From contig NZ_JABCRE010000002.1 in NCBI RefSeq assembly GCF_012972675.1, positions 919,001-983,000 of the forward strand: a stretch of DNA of 64,000 nt, given 5' to 3'. Numbering within the stretch: the first letter of the stretch is position 1; every line of letters starts with the position of its first letter. The notes under the pieces were generated by a model. The model saw only the letters and a program-made list of their open reading frames with translations, ran no database searches and was not told the DNA's origin. Positions 1 through 8,806 of this stretch are shown piece after piece. Position numbers and translations under genes: made by a program. This stretch comes from Pontixanthobacter rizhaonensis. GTDB taxonomy: Bacteria; Pseudomonadota; Alphaproteobacteria; Sphingomonadales; Sphingomonadaceae.

Positions 1-1355
1 GATATCGCGGCGGTGAGCAGTCTCAGGCTGTCGATGCCAGCGTCTATGCCGTCGAACTCGATCCGGAAAATCCGGAGGCTTTGCGGTTTCGTGCCCAGTT
101 GGTGCGCGATGCAGAAGGTATGCGGGAAGCCATTCCGTGGTTCGAACGTGCCTTAGAGCGTAATCCTGACAATGCTGATTTGCTACTCGACTACGCAGCG
201 ACGCTTGGCGAGCTTGGGCGCGCACGGGATATGCTGAGTGTCATTCGCGAGGTGGCCAAAATCGCCCCTGAAAACAAGCGAATATACTTCTTGCAATCGG
301 TACTGGCTGCGCGGGCGGGCAATTATGATCTGGCAGGATTGTTGCTATTGAGGAGCAGCAGGGAAGATCAGGAAAAGCCTGCAGCATTGTTGCTATCGGG
401 TATTATCGATCTGGAGAATGGCAATTATGCCAGTGCCGCGCAAACTCTGGAACGGCTCGCTGCAAGGCAGCCGGACAATCGACGCGTACGGCAGCTATTG
501 GCGCGTGCTTTATCACTTGGCCAGAATGATCGTGAGCTAATCTACCGCTATGGTGAAAAGGCAGCATCGCCCAGCGCATCGCCTTATTTAAGGCATCTTG
601 TGGCGCGATCTCATGAGGCGCTTGAGGACCGGGAAGAAGCAGGGCGTTTGTTTGACCTCGCGGCCCGTCCGCGCGGAGATCGGCTTGTCGCTGTGCCAAG
701 TAGCGCAGAATTGGGCGTTGCGGAGGCGCGCGGCGCGGTTGATGGCGCCGCTGCACTCGCGTTGATACGGGCCCGTATGACCGCAGGGCAGGCGGGCGGT
801 GCTAGAGCCGTCGCAGAACAGTTGCTATCGCGCTTCTCTGGTTCTGCAGACACGCTGGCGCTGGCGGGTGATGCCAATTTGGCTGCAGGAAATTACGGAC
901 GCGCTGCACGGTTGTATTTTGATGCCGGTGCTATCCGGAAACCTTGGCTAGTCACTCGAAAGCAGATCAAAGCACTTGAGGCTGCCGGGCAAAGTGATGC
1001 TGCACTGGCAATATTGGCCCGGTATTTCGTGGGCGATCCCGGCAATACGGAAGCGGCTGTGATGTTAGCGCGGGAAGCCTACCGGGGTAACGATTTTGGG
1101 AGCGCTGCGATTTTCGCCGATCATGCACTGATCAATGGGGGATCGCGTGATCCTGTATTGCATGCCATGCGCGCCGAGATTGCAATGCAGTTGGGCGATG
1201 ATGAGCTTGGGTTGGCGATGGCCCGGCGTGGTTATGATTTACAGCCAATGAGCAATGTCACCACGACGGTATTGGCAAACGTTCTGCGCGAAGCAGGCGG
1301 CTTTGAACCGCAGGTTCAAGTTATAGAGCGTAAGATAAGTCGCTTACCACGATAG
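1..1355 (+). CDS. TPR-repeat protein, 5' end outside the window
   Basis: The reading frame is open from the left edge, so the gene starts before the window; a TTG at 81 inside it is not a convincing start. The visible part, about 450 residues, is alanine- and leucine-rich helix-turn-helix repeats of tetratricopeptide type, for example around residues starting WFERALERNPDNADLLLDYA and the repeat that follows it. No catalytic domain is visible. TPR arrays are protein-binding scaffolds; the partner cannot be told from the sequence. The next gene begins 47 bases downstream on the same strand, so they may be co-transcribed. The TPR assignment is secure and the role unknown. Confidence 0.75.
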   Translation, partial: YRGGEQSQAVDASVYAVELDPENPEALRFRAQLVRDAEGMREAIPWFERALERNPDNADLLLDYAATLGELGRARDMLSVIREVAKIAPENKRIYFLQSVLAARAGNYDLAGLLLLRSSREDQEKPAALLLSGIIDLENGNYASAAQTLERLAARQPDNRRVRQLLARALSLGQNDRELIYRYGEKAASPSASPYLRHLVARSHEALEDREEAGRLFDLAARPRGDRLVAVPSSAELGVAEARGAVDGAAALALIRARMTAGQAGGARAVAEQLLSRFSGSADTLALAGDANLAAGNYGRAARLYFDAGAIRKPWLVTRKQIKALEAAGQSDAALAILARYFVGDPGNTEAAVMLAREAYRGNDFGSAAIFADHALINGGSRDPVLHAMRAEIAMQLGDDELGLAMARRGYDLQPMSNVTTTVLANVLREAGGFEPQVQVIERKISRLPR

Positions 1356-1402
1356 CTGATAAATCTATCGACATTGGCTGTGTCAAAGGGCAGTGCGCCG
1401 CG

Positions 1403-2356
1403 ATGTTTGCATGGCTCTCGCGTATTGATGTTATGATCCGGATGTTGATTGCCGCGATCCTGTTGGCAAGCTTCCTCCCGGTTAAGGGGGTCGCTCTCGA
1501 AGTGGCCTATGGGGTTTCCAACTTTGCCGTATTCGTGCTGTTCTTCCTAAACGGCATACGGTTGTCACGCAATGATGTGGCGCGCGGGATACGGAATGTG
1601 ACGCTTTTGGTTCCGCTGGCCCTATGGTGTTTTGGCGCGATGGCGGCAGCGGGCTTCACTCTGTCTATTGCCGCAGCCGGATTGGTTCCGCCGCTGATCG
1701 CTTTGGGATTGCTGTATCTGGGGGCTTTGCCGTCGACAGTCCAATCGGCCACCGCATATACATCGATGGCTGGTGGAAATGTTGCGAGCTCAGTCGTGTC
1801 AGCGGCCTTGCTCAACATTCTTGGAGTGTTTGTATCGGCTCCAATCTTCGCATGGCTCAGCGGCGGAGCCTATGTCGATATGGGCTTGGACGGACTGGTT
1901 AAGCTGTTTCTGATTTTGCTTCTGCCATTTGGATTGGGGCAGCTGTTCCAGTCGCGGTTCTCACCTTGGCTCAAATCGCATCCTGCGCTGGTGGGATGGA
2001 TGGATCGCACGGCCATTTCAATTGCGGTCTATGTCGCATTTTCAGGTGCGGTGGAGCAGGGGATATGGAGCAGGTTAGACCTGACGAGTTGGAGCTGGCT
2101 GATTGCCCTTTTGGGCGTGTTATTGATCTTTGCTTATGGCGGCGCTTGGGTGCTTTCCGGAGCATTGTCTTTAGCCCGTGGCGACCGAATATCTTTTATG
2201 TACGCAGGGGCGCATAAAAGCATCGCGATGGGCGCGCCGCTCGCACTGGTTATGTTTCCGCCTGCAACAGCAGGGCTGATTCTGGTTCCGCTATTGGTGT
2301 ATCATTTGCTGCAATTGGTCGTTTCAGCGCCAATCGCGAGCCGCCTTAATCGGTAG
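1403..2356 (+). CDS. Bile acid:sodium symporter (BASS/SBF-like) family transporter
   Basis: The 317-residue protein is almost wholly hydrophobic, with about nine or ten membrane segments. It carries the conserved core of the BASS/SBF-like fold: a LYLGALPSTVQSATAYTSMA stretch near residue 110 and a GGN..SSVVSAALLN segment right after it, which in this family line the ion and substrate site. Relatives transport bile acids, other organic anions or pantoate, and some are linked to arsenic; the substrate cannot be read here. It is 317 residues long, normal for the family. The ATG at 1403 directly begins the first membrane segment. The 3' end overlaps the convergent TerC-like gene by 11 bases. Confidence 0.8.
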   Translation: MFAWLSRIDVMIRMLIAAILLASFLPVKGVALEVAYGVSNFAVFVLFFLNGIRLSRNDVARGIRNVTLLVPLALWCFGAMAAAGFTLSIAAAGLVPPLIALGLLYLGALPSTVQSATAYTSMAGGNVASSVVSAALLNILGVFVSAPIFAWLSGGAYVDMGLDGLVKLFLILLLPFGLGQLFQSRFSPWLKSHPALVGWMDRTAISIAVYVAFSGAVEQGIWSRLDLTSWSWLIALLGVLLIFAYGGAWVLSGALSLARGDRISFMYAGAHKSIAMGAPLALVMFPPATAGLILVPLLVYHLLQLVVSAPIASRLNR

Positions 2357-3401
2357 CGTCGGGGTTGTTCCGATTATACCGGACCGACCACCACAGCGAC
2401 AGGCCGATCAACACCGCCCCGATAAGCCCGGTAATGGTCTCCGGGATATGTACGATCGCTGATAGCAGCATGATCACACCCAGAATGATAATCGCCCAAA
2501 AGGCCCCATGTTCCAAGAAACGATACTGAGCGAGAGTGCCTTGGCGGACAAGATGGATTGTCATCGAGCGGACAAACATGGCCCCCACTGACAGGCCCAA
2601 TGCGATCACGACCATATTATTGGAAAGGGCAAATGCGCCTATCACACCGTCAAAGCTGAACGAGCTGTCGAGGACTTCGAGATAGAGAAAGCCGCCCAAG
2701 CCAGAGCGGACCACTTCGCCGGCAGCTTTCTTCCGCGCCTCGCGTTGTTCAATCAATGCGCCCAGAGCATTGACCCCGATAAAGGTGACGAGGCCCAGAA
2801 TACCGGAGGTAAGGAAGGTCAATGCGTCGTCCTGCGGCAAGGCGGTCGATACACCGTAGACAAGCAACAGAACGAGCCCGATTTCCACTGCGGGTATGCT
2901 GGAAAAGCGGTTAATTGCACGCTCCAGTGAAGCGATCCAATGAACGTCTTTCTCCCCGTCAAAGAAGAATGTCAGGCCAACCATCGCAAGGAAAGCTCCG
3001 CCAAAGCCGGCGATGCCAAGATGTGCGTCTGAGACAATTCGCTCATATTCTGCGGGTTCATTGAGCGAGAGCGTTACCGCTTCGACAGGGCCAATATTGG
3101 CGGCAATGGCAACGATAGCTATCGGGAAAATAATCCGCATTCCGAACACGGCGATGAGAATACCCCAAGTGAGGAACCGTCTTTGCCAAACTTCGTCCAT
3201 TTCCCTCAGGACGGTCGCGTTCACAACCGCATTGTCAAAGCTGAGTGACACTTCAAGGATCGACAGGACAATCACAATCCACAGAATGGATAGAGTGCCG
3301 GTGATTGATCCCGTGCTGGCCCAGCCATACCACCCAGCGAGAGCCAGACAGACGGCAGTAAAGCCAAGCGAAAACGTATAATAGCGTAGCAGCGTTGCCA
3401 T
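2346..3401 (-). CDS. DUF475 / TerC-like integral membrane protein
   Basis: The 351-residue protein has about nine hydrophobic segments and matches the DUF475 branch of the TerC superfamily. It contains two copies of the acidic signature of that superfamily: ILEVSLSFDNAVVN near residue 50 and LEVLDSSFSFDGVIGAFALS in the second half, with Glu and Asp inside membrane helices. TerC-type proteins are linked to metal ion (often Mn) export or metal loading of secreted enzymes; which ion is unknown here. I chose the ATG at 3401; a TTG ten codons upstream is the alternative. A perfect 14-base palindrome, CGCGCAATTGCGCG, lies just upstream at 3425-3438. panB lies upstream on the same strand, 88 bases away. 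Confidence 0.75.
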   Translation of the reverse strand: MATLLRYYTFSLGFTAVCLALAGWYGWASTGSITGTLSILWIVIVLSILEVSLSFDNAVVNATVLREMDEVWQRRFLTWGILIAVFGMRIIFPIAIVAIAANIGPVEAVTLSLNEPAEYERIVSDAHLGIAGFGGAFLAMVGLTFFFDGEKDVHWIASLERAINRFSSIPAVEIGLVLLLVYGVSTALPQDDALTFLTSGILGLVTFIGVNALGALIEQREARKKAAGEVVRSGLGGFLYLEVLDSSFSFDGVIGAFALSNNMVVIALGLSVGAMFVRSMTIHLVRQGTLAQYRFLEHGAFWAIIILGVIMLLSAIVHIPETITGLIGAVLIGLSLWWSVRYNRNNPDATD

Positions 3402-3489
3402 CGTAGAACCCAATGCCTCATCCTCGCGCAATTGCGCGTCTGTTTGGGCGTGCGGCTACCTACCAGTCAACGCCAGCGCAATGGCAACG

Positions 3490-4362
3490 TTATTTTTTTG
3501 GTTGGTATGTCTGTTCAGGGCCGGGGAATGACCGGTCGCGTACCTCTTCGGCATAGGTCTGGACAGTCTTTTCAATCATACCGGCTATGTCGTCATATTT
3601 CTTTACGAAGCGCGGTACGCGGTCGAACATCCCAAGCATATCGTCCGTAACAAGGACTTGTCCGTCGCATTTGGCCGATGCGCCGATGCCAATCGTCGGG
3701 CAAGAGATGGCTTCGGTCACAGCTATGGCAATTGGCTCGACCACGCCTTCTACGACCACGGCGAAGGCTCCGGCTTCGTCCAAGGCTTTCGCGTCAGAGA
3801 CAATTTTGTCTGCTTCGCTATCGCTGCGACCGCGGGCCATGTAACCGCCCAAGACGTTGACCGCCTGCGGTGTCAATCCGATATGCCCCATCACCGGAAT
3901 GCCGCGTTGGTTCAGGAATGCAACGGTTTCAGCCATCGCTTCACCGCCTTCCAATTTGACAGCTGCCGCCCCTGTTTCTTTGAGCAAATGGGCAGCACTT
4001 TCAAAAGCCAATTGCGGTGAGCTTTCATATGATCCGAATGGCATATCGACCACAACCACTGAGTGGTAGCTGCCGCGAACAACCGCCGCGCCGTGATTGG
4101 CCATCATGTCCAAAGTGACGGGTATGGTAGACGGCAGTCCGTAAATTACTTGGCCCAGGGAATCCCCCACCAGCAGCAAATCGCAATGGGCATCCAGCAA
4201 TTGGGCCTGACGCGCGGTATAGGCGGTTAGCATCACCAACGGTTCTTCCGTCACGCCGTCAACCTTACGCGACCGTATGCGGGGCACGGTCAGGCGCTTC
4301 ATCGGTGCCGGGGTGGGGGTGGCGCGGCTAGTCGCGGTATCGAGCTGAAAAGTAGTAGACAT
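3490..4362 (-). CDS. panB: 3-methyl-2-oxobutanoate hydroxymethyltransferase
   Basis: PanB transfers a hydroxymethyl group from methylenetetrahydrofolate to 2-oxoisovalerate, giving ketopantoate, the first committed step of pantothenate and CoA synthesis. The 290-residue protein is full length with a short extra N-terminus of about 30 residues. Diagnostic segments are [24 protein letters not shown] with the metal-binding Asp67, the VKLEGG stretch, and [16 protein letters not shown]. Its substrate 2-oxoisovalerate comes from the valine branch served by ilvB, ilvN and ilvC in this window, although those genes are 20 kb away. The ATG at 4362 is in a divergent arrangement with the SNF transporter, leaving about 120 bases for two promoters. 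Confidence 0.95.
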   Translation of the reverse strand: MSTTFQLDTATSRATPTPAPMKRLTVPRIRSRKVDGVTEEPLVMLTAYTARQAQLLDAHCDLLLVGDSLGQVIYGLPSTIPVTLDMMANHGAAVVRGSYHSVVVVDMPFGSYESSPQLAFESAAHLLKETGAAAVKLEGGEAMAETVAFLNQRGIPVMGHIGLTPQAVNVLGGYMARGRSDSEADKIVSDAKALDEAGAFAVVVEGVVEPIAIAVTEAISCPTIGIGASAKCDGQVLVTDDMLGMFDRVPRFVKKYDDIAGMIEKTVQTYAEEVRDRSFPGPEQTYQPKK

Positions 4363-4482
4363 GACGCGCTTTTAGCCGAGCGGGGGATTTGCGCAAATGC
4401 TACCTCGACTAGGCGCGCGATTCATTGCAGAAGCGTGTTCGGAGAAGCGCGAGGGGTCGCGCCTATTGAGGATTTTGGACTT

Positions 4483-5910
4483 ATGGCGGCAATAGGAAGC
4501 AGCGGAGCGAAGGCGCGGGATGGTTGGTCATCGCGCTCTGCATTTATTCTGGCGGCGGTGGGGTCGGCAGTCGGGCTTGGCAATATGTGGCGCTTCCCGG
4601 CGGAAGCGGGTGCCAATGGCGGCGGCGCATTCGTATTGTTTTATATCCTCTGTGTGGCGTTGATCGGTCTTCCAATCTTGCTTTCGGAAACACTGATTGG
4701 CCGGCATGGGCAATCCTCTGCTCCAGAGAGCGTCCGCCGGATTGCAAAGGAATCGGGTAAGTCCTCCCACTGGGATACGTTGGCATCATTCGGTGTCTTG
4801 GGTGCGTTTTTGGTGCTGAGTTTCTACTGCGTCGTCGGTGGATGGGTGCTGTATTACATTGGTGTTTTCGCGCAGGATCTGTTCTCGACCGGAGTGACTG
4901 GCGGTGCCTTTGAAGGGCGCCCCGCCGGTGATATTGAGGCGCTACTACCAAGCTTGTTCGGAAATGGCGGCTTGATGGTGGGGCTGCACATCGCGTTTAT
5001 CGCAATCACTTTCTATTTCGTTTCGCGCGGTGTCTCTAGCGGCATTGAATGGGTTGCGACCTGGCTGATGCCAGCGTTTTTTGTGCTGTTCTTGCTGATT
5101 ACAATCTACGGCGCTTTTACCGGGGCATTTTCAGAAGCGCTGTCCTATTTGTTCACTTTTGATGCGTCCAAACTGACCGGTGCCGTCATGCTCGCTGCTG
5201 TTGGCCAAGCTTTCTTCTCCCTGTCCTTGGGCGTTGCGGGCATGATGACATATGGTGCGTATGTCGGTCGTGACGTCAATTTGGCTGGAACATCCGGGAT
5301 CATTGCTGGGGCGGATACAGCCGTCGCTTTGCTCGCAGGTCTTTGTATTTTCCCGATTGTGTTCGCCGCGGGATTAGAACCGAATGGCGGGCCAGGCCTG
5401 ATGTTCCAGTCATTGCCAATCGGTTTCCAATCGATGCCCTTTGGATCGGTGGTTGGCTTGCTGTTTTTCGTGATGGTATTTTTCGCTGCACTCACCAGCT
5501 CGGTATCCTTAATGGAAGCGCCGACTGCTTGGCTGAAAGACAAGGCAAAGGTGACGCGGCCGATGGCAACATTGATTGTTACTGTTGCCGCGCTTCTTCT
5601 GGGCATATTGGCAGCTTTGTCGTTCAACGATTTGTCTGATTTCCAACCGTTCGGTTTTATCCCGCTATTTGAGGGGCAGGGAATGTTCGACGTGCTGGAT
5701 ACGGTAACCAGCAAAGTGTTGATGCCTATCGGTGCGATTATGACAGCACTATTTGTCGGTTGGGTGGCAGAGCGTCGGTTAATCGATTCAGAAAATGGTC
5801 TTAGCGGCGGGCTGGAAAAGGTCTGGCTTTTCCTGGTGCGCTGGCTTTGTCCTTTGGCGCTTATAACCATTCTGATCGTTGGGATTTTCCCTTCGATATT
5901 GGGTGAGTAG
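4483..5910 (+). CDS. Sodium-dependent transporter, SNF (NSS) family
   Basis: This is a 475-residue, roughly 12-helix transporter of the neurotransmitter:sodium symporter (LeuT-fold) family. The first helix carries the unwound signature AAVGSAVGLGNMWRFP, which in the family binds sodium and the substrate carboxylate, followed by GGGAFVLFY. Bacterial members mostly import amino acids; the substrate here is unknown. I prefer the ATG at 4483, preceded by GAGGA with ten bases of spacing, over an upstream GTG at 4435. The gene is followed by a clear hairpin terminator at 5930-5960, so it ends its own transcript before the LexA-controlled genes. Confidence 0.88.
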   Translation: MAAIGSSGAKARDGWSSRSAFILAAVGSAVGLGNMWRFPAEAGANGGGAFVLFYILCVALIGLPILLSETLIGRHGQSSAPESVRRIAKESGKSSHWDTLASFGVLGAFLVLSFYCVVGGWVLYYIGVFAQDLFSTGVTGGAFEGRPAGDIEALLPSLFGNGGLMVGLHIAFIAITFYFVSRGVSSGIEWVATWLMPAFFVLFLLITIYGAFTGAFSEALSYLFTFDASKLTGAVMLAAVGQAFFSLSLGVAGMMTYGAYVGRDVNLAGTSGIIAGADTAVALLAGLCIFPIVFAAGLEPNGGPGLMFQSLPIGFQSMPFGSVVGLLFFVMVFFAALTSSVSLMEAPTAWLKDKAKVTRPMATLIVTVAALLLGILAALSFNDLSDFQPFGFIPLFEGQGMFDVLDTVTSKVLMPIGAIMTALFVGWVAERRLIDSENGLSGGLEKVWLFLVRWLCPLALITILIVGIFPSILGE

Positions 5911-5929
5911 TTTCTGCCTGTAATTTATG

Positions 5930-5960
5930 AAATGGCCGTTCCTGGCTGGAGCGGCCATTT
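5930..5960 (+). terminator. Rho-independent terminator after the SNF transporter
   Basis: A perfect 9-base stem, AAATGGCCG at 5930-5938 and CGGCCATTT at 5952-5960, encloses a 13-base loop and is followed by CTTTT. It begins 19 bases after the transporter stop codon. It also argues against using the upstream ATG at 5927 as the start of the next gene. Confidence 0.8.
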
Positions 5961-5985
5961 CTTTTGGCCAAAACCAGAATGTTGC

Positions 5986-6017
5986 TTCACATTCCGGATT
6001 GAGAACGTATAGTGAAC
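5986..6017 (+). promoter_or_regulatory. LexA (SOS) box overlapping the promoter of the radical SAM-udgX operon
   Basis: GAAC at 6003-6006 and GAAC at 6014-6017 are separated by exactly seven bases, matching the direct-repeat LexA box GAAC-N7-GAAC (equivalently GTTC-N7-GTTC) known from alphaproteobacteria. The spacer contains TATAGT (6008-6013), a good -10 element; TTCACA at 5986-5991 is a possible -35 with a 16-base spacer. A -10 here places transcription start at about 6020, the A of the preferred ATG, so LexA binding would block RNA polymerase directly and the mRNA would be leaderless. The box match is seen; repression by LexA is inferred. Confidence 0.75.
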
Positions 6018-6019
6018 AA

Positions 6020-7264
6020 ATGGGTTCTCTTTCGACAATCGAGAAGTTAGGCATTCTTGCCGATGCTGCGAAGTATGACGCTTCGTGTGCCTCGTCCGGT
6101 ACTGCTAAGAAGAACTCAATCGGCGGCAAGGGGGTGGGCTCTACCGAAGGGATGGGCATTTGCCATGCTTATACGCCGGATGGCCGCTGTATCTCTCTAT
6201 TGAAAATACTGCTGACCAATCACTGCATCTTCGACTGTCATTATTGCATCAACCGGAAAAGCAGCAATGTCCGCCGTGCACGCTTCACGCCGCAAGAAAT
6301 CGCAGATCTGACGATCAGCTTTTACAAACGCAATTATATCGAGGGCCTGTTCCTCTCGTCGGGGATTATCAAAAGCTCTAATTTCACCATGGAACAAATG
6401 GTGGAAACGGCCCGTATCTTACGGGAAGAAATGGATTTTCGTGGGTATATCCACCTTAAGACTATTCCAGAAGCGGATCCAGAACTGGTCCATCAGGCTG
6501 GCTTATTGGCCGATCGGGTGTCCATCAATGTGGAGTTGCCGACTGATAGCGGCCTCACGCGGCTCGCTCCGGATAAAAACGCCCGGCAAATCGAAGGAGC
6601 GATGGGGAAGGTAAAGTCCGATATCGTCGAAACCAAAGACGCGAGAAAACGGTTTAAGCACGCGCCGCGCTTTGCTCCTGCGGGACAATCGACGCAGATG
6701 ATCGTGGGGGCAGACGCCGCCAATGATTCCGATATTATGGGTAAGGCAAGTCGGCTGTATAAAGGCTTCCGGTTGCGGCGGGTGTATTACTCAGCATTCA
6801 GCCCCATTCCCGATGCCAGCGCAGTGCTGCCGTTGAAGCGCCCGCCGTTGATCCGGGAGCACCGTTTATATCAATCCGACTGGTTGATGCGGTTCTATGG
6901 CTATCAGGCCAGTGAGGTGATGCAAGCAACGGATGGAGACGGCAATCTTCCATTGGATATTGATCCCAAGTTAGCTTGGGCTCTCAAATTCCGGGAACAG
7001 TTCCCGCTTGATGTCAATCGGGCACCTAAAGAGCTGCTGTTGAGAGTACCAGGACTGGGCGTTACGGCGGTGCAGCGGATTGTGGCCGCGCGGCGTCATC
7101 GAACGCTTAGGCTTGATGATGTGGGCAAACTGACGGTCTCTATTGCCAAGGTCCGACCCTTTATTTGCGCCTTGGACTGGCGCCCGACAGCGTTGACGGA
7201 TCGTGCGGATTTGCGCGCATTGCTGGCTCCGAAACAGGAGCAGTTGGAACTGTTTGCGTCATGA
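6020..7264 (+). CDS. Putative DNA modification/repair radical SAM protein (UdgX-linked family)
   Basis: The 414-residue protein matches the family of radical SAM proteins that travel with UdgX-type uracil-DNA binding proteins. Cys69, Cys73 and Cys76 form the CxxxCxxC iron-sulfur and S-adenosylmethionine site, just after a conserved N-terminal part with KLGILADAAKYDASCASSG. A helix-hairpin-helix near the C-terminus (VPGLGVTAVQRI) suggests DNA contact. Its reaction is not established; repair or base modification is inferred from family and neighbour. I start at ATG 6020, where family members usually begin and where the promoter predicts the mRNA start; an ATG at 5927 would sit inside the upstream terminator. 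Its stop overlaps the next start in an ATGA. Confidence 0.87.
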   Translation: MGSLSTIEKLGILADAAKYDASCASSGTAKKNSIGGKGVGSTEGMGICHAYTPDGRCISLLKILLTNHCIFDCHYCINRKSSNVRRARFTPQEIADLTISFYKRNYIEGLFLSSGIIKSSNFTMEQMVETARILREEMDFRGYIHLKTIPEADPELVHQAGLLADRVSINVELPTDSGLTRLAPDKNARQIEGAMGKVKSDIVETKDARKRFKHAPRFAPAGQSTQMIVGADAANDSDIMGKASRLYKGFRLRRVYYSAFSPIPDASAVLPLKRPPLIREHRLYQSDWLMRFYGYQASEVMQATDGDGNLPLDIDPKLAWALKFREQFPLDVNRAPKELLLRVPGLGVTAVQRIVAARRHRTLRLDDVGKLTVSIAKVRPFICALDWRPTALTDRADLRALLAPKQEQLELFAS

Positions 7265-8724
7265 CGTCGCAGCAAACCGTTGATCAAAAATCCTATTTTT
7301 CCATTGTTATGCCACGCGCGGATGATTTTGTTTTTTGGCGAAGCCAGGCGCGGCGGTTGATCCAAAACCGAGTGCCTCCGGATCAAGTCACGTGGATGCT
7401 GCCCGGCGTGCCGGGTGATTTATTCTCAACGGCCCAATCCGGCACCGGCCATGCGGCCTTACCGGACAGTAACCCGGAAGCACCTGTTCGTGCCAGCAAA
7501 CGCTTTCTTGCGCTCGCCCGCAATGCAGCCCTACACAGTGACCCGGAACGCTTTGCGTTGTTATATTGTGTGCTGTGGCGGCTTCAGCAGAACATTCGGC
7601 TGATGGAAGACAAAGCCGATAGTGATGTGCGCCGGTTGGAAGAGCTGGATAAAAGTGTCCGGCGTGACAGCCATAAAATGCACGCATTTGTCCGGTTTCG
7701 GGAAATCACAGGTGATGGGGCGCAAGTGCCTGATCGATATGTTGCCTGGTTTGAGCCCGATCATCATATTGTGAGGGCAAATGCTGGGTTTTTCAAACGG
7801 CGCTTTGCTAATATGCATTGGTCAATCCTGACCCCAAAAGGCTGTATTCATTGGGATGGTTTCGAAATTACGGAAACCCCGCCGGCGAAACGGTCTGATG
7901 CCCCGGCTGATGACGCCACAGAGGCACTGTGGCAGCGCTATTTCACGTCCACCTTCAATCCGGCCCGGCTGAAGGTGAGCGCTATGATGAGCGAAATGCC
8001 CAAGAAATATTGGAAGAACATGCCCGAGGCCGCTCTGATTCCAGAGATGATTGCCAATGCGCAATCCCGGGAATCACGGATGGTGGATGCGGGGGCTGTG
8101 ACAGCGAGAAAGCCCTGTGCCAATTTGGCCGAGGTTGCAGACAGCATAACTGCGTGCCGGGATTGCCCAATAGGTTGTATGGAAAATCAAGCTGTTATGG
8201 GCGAGGGGCGGCATGACGTCAGTCTGATGATAGTGGGTGAACAACCCGGTGATCAGGAAGATCAGGCGGGCCAGCCATTTGTGGGTCCAGCAGGTCAGTT
8301 GTTGGATATCCATCTGGCTAAAGCAGGGATAGATCGGCGAAACGCTTACCTCACAAATGCCGTGAAGCACTTCAAATTTGTCAAGCGGGGCAAGCGCCGG
8401 ATCCATCAAACGCCGACGGCGAAGGAAATCGATACGTGTCGCTGGTGGCTGGAAGCAGAACGGAGGATTATTAAGCCCAAGATTATCTTGGCATTGGGTG
8501 CCAGCGCTGCACGTAGTATATTAGGACGGACAGTCAGCGTTTCTGCGGTCTGCGGGGCTGGTCAGCAGCTTGATGATGACAGCGAATTATGGATTACCAA
8601 CCATCCATCATACCTGCTGAGACTGGATGGAGAGGCAAAAGCTGAGCAAGAAGCCTTGTTCCACAAGGATTTGCTAAAGGTTGCGTCACGCGTACATTGC
8701 ATTGAAAGCGATGTGTCAGCCTGA
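7261..8724 (+). CDS. udgX: DUF4130-UdgX fusion, covalent uracil-DNA binding protein
   Basis: The 487-residue protein joins an N-terminal DUF4130-type domain (about residues 1-280) to a C-terminal UdgX domain. In UdgX the GEQPGDQEDQAGQPFVGPAG motif starts at residue 326, the defining KRRIH loop is at 378-382, and the family motif TNHPSYLLR follows. His382 corresponds to the histidine that in characterised UdgX bonds covalently to the abasic site after uracil is released. A cysteine cluster before the first motif (CRDCPIGC) fits the iron-sulfur site of this UDG group. The DUF4130 domain, usually a partner of the radical SAM protein, has no firm biochemical role. The ATG overlaps the upstream stop by four bases, indicating translational coupling within a LexA-box operon. 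Confidence 0.88.
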   Translation: MTSQQTVDQKSYFSIVMPRADDFVFWRSQARRLIQNRVPPDQVTWMLPGVPGDLFSTAQSGTGHAALPDSNPEAPVRASKRFLALARNAALHSDPERFALLYCVLWRLQQNIRLMEDKADSDVRRLEELDKSVRRDSHKMHAFVRFREITGDGAQVPDRYVAWFEPDHHIVRANAGFFKRRFANMHWSILTPKGCIHWDGFEITETPPAKRSDAPADDATEALWQRYFTSTFNPARLKVSAMMSEMPKKYWKNMPEAALIPEMIANAQSRESRMVDAGAVTARKPCANLAEVADSITACRDCPIGCMENQAVMGEGRHDVSLMIVGEQPGDQEDQAGQPFVGPAGQLLDIHLAKAGIDRRNAYLTNAVKHFKFVKRGKRRIHQTPTAKEIDTCRWWLEAERRIIKPKIILALGASAARSILGRTVSVSAVCGAGQQLDDDSELWITNHPSYLLRLDGEAKAEQEALFHKDLLKVASRVHCIESDVSA

Positions 8725-8806
8725 AGGTAGACATCTGGTCCATCATGACGTCACGACGTCTATTATGTTAATCAGAAATGCGCCGTATCTCTCTGATCTA
8801 ATTCGG

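Noticed and set aside
3425-3438. Palindrome CGCGCAATTGCGCG before the TerC-like gene as a metal-regulator site
   Set aside because: It matches no regulator site I can name and such short GC palindromes are frequent; no metal riboswitch is visible there.
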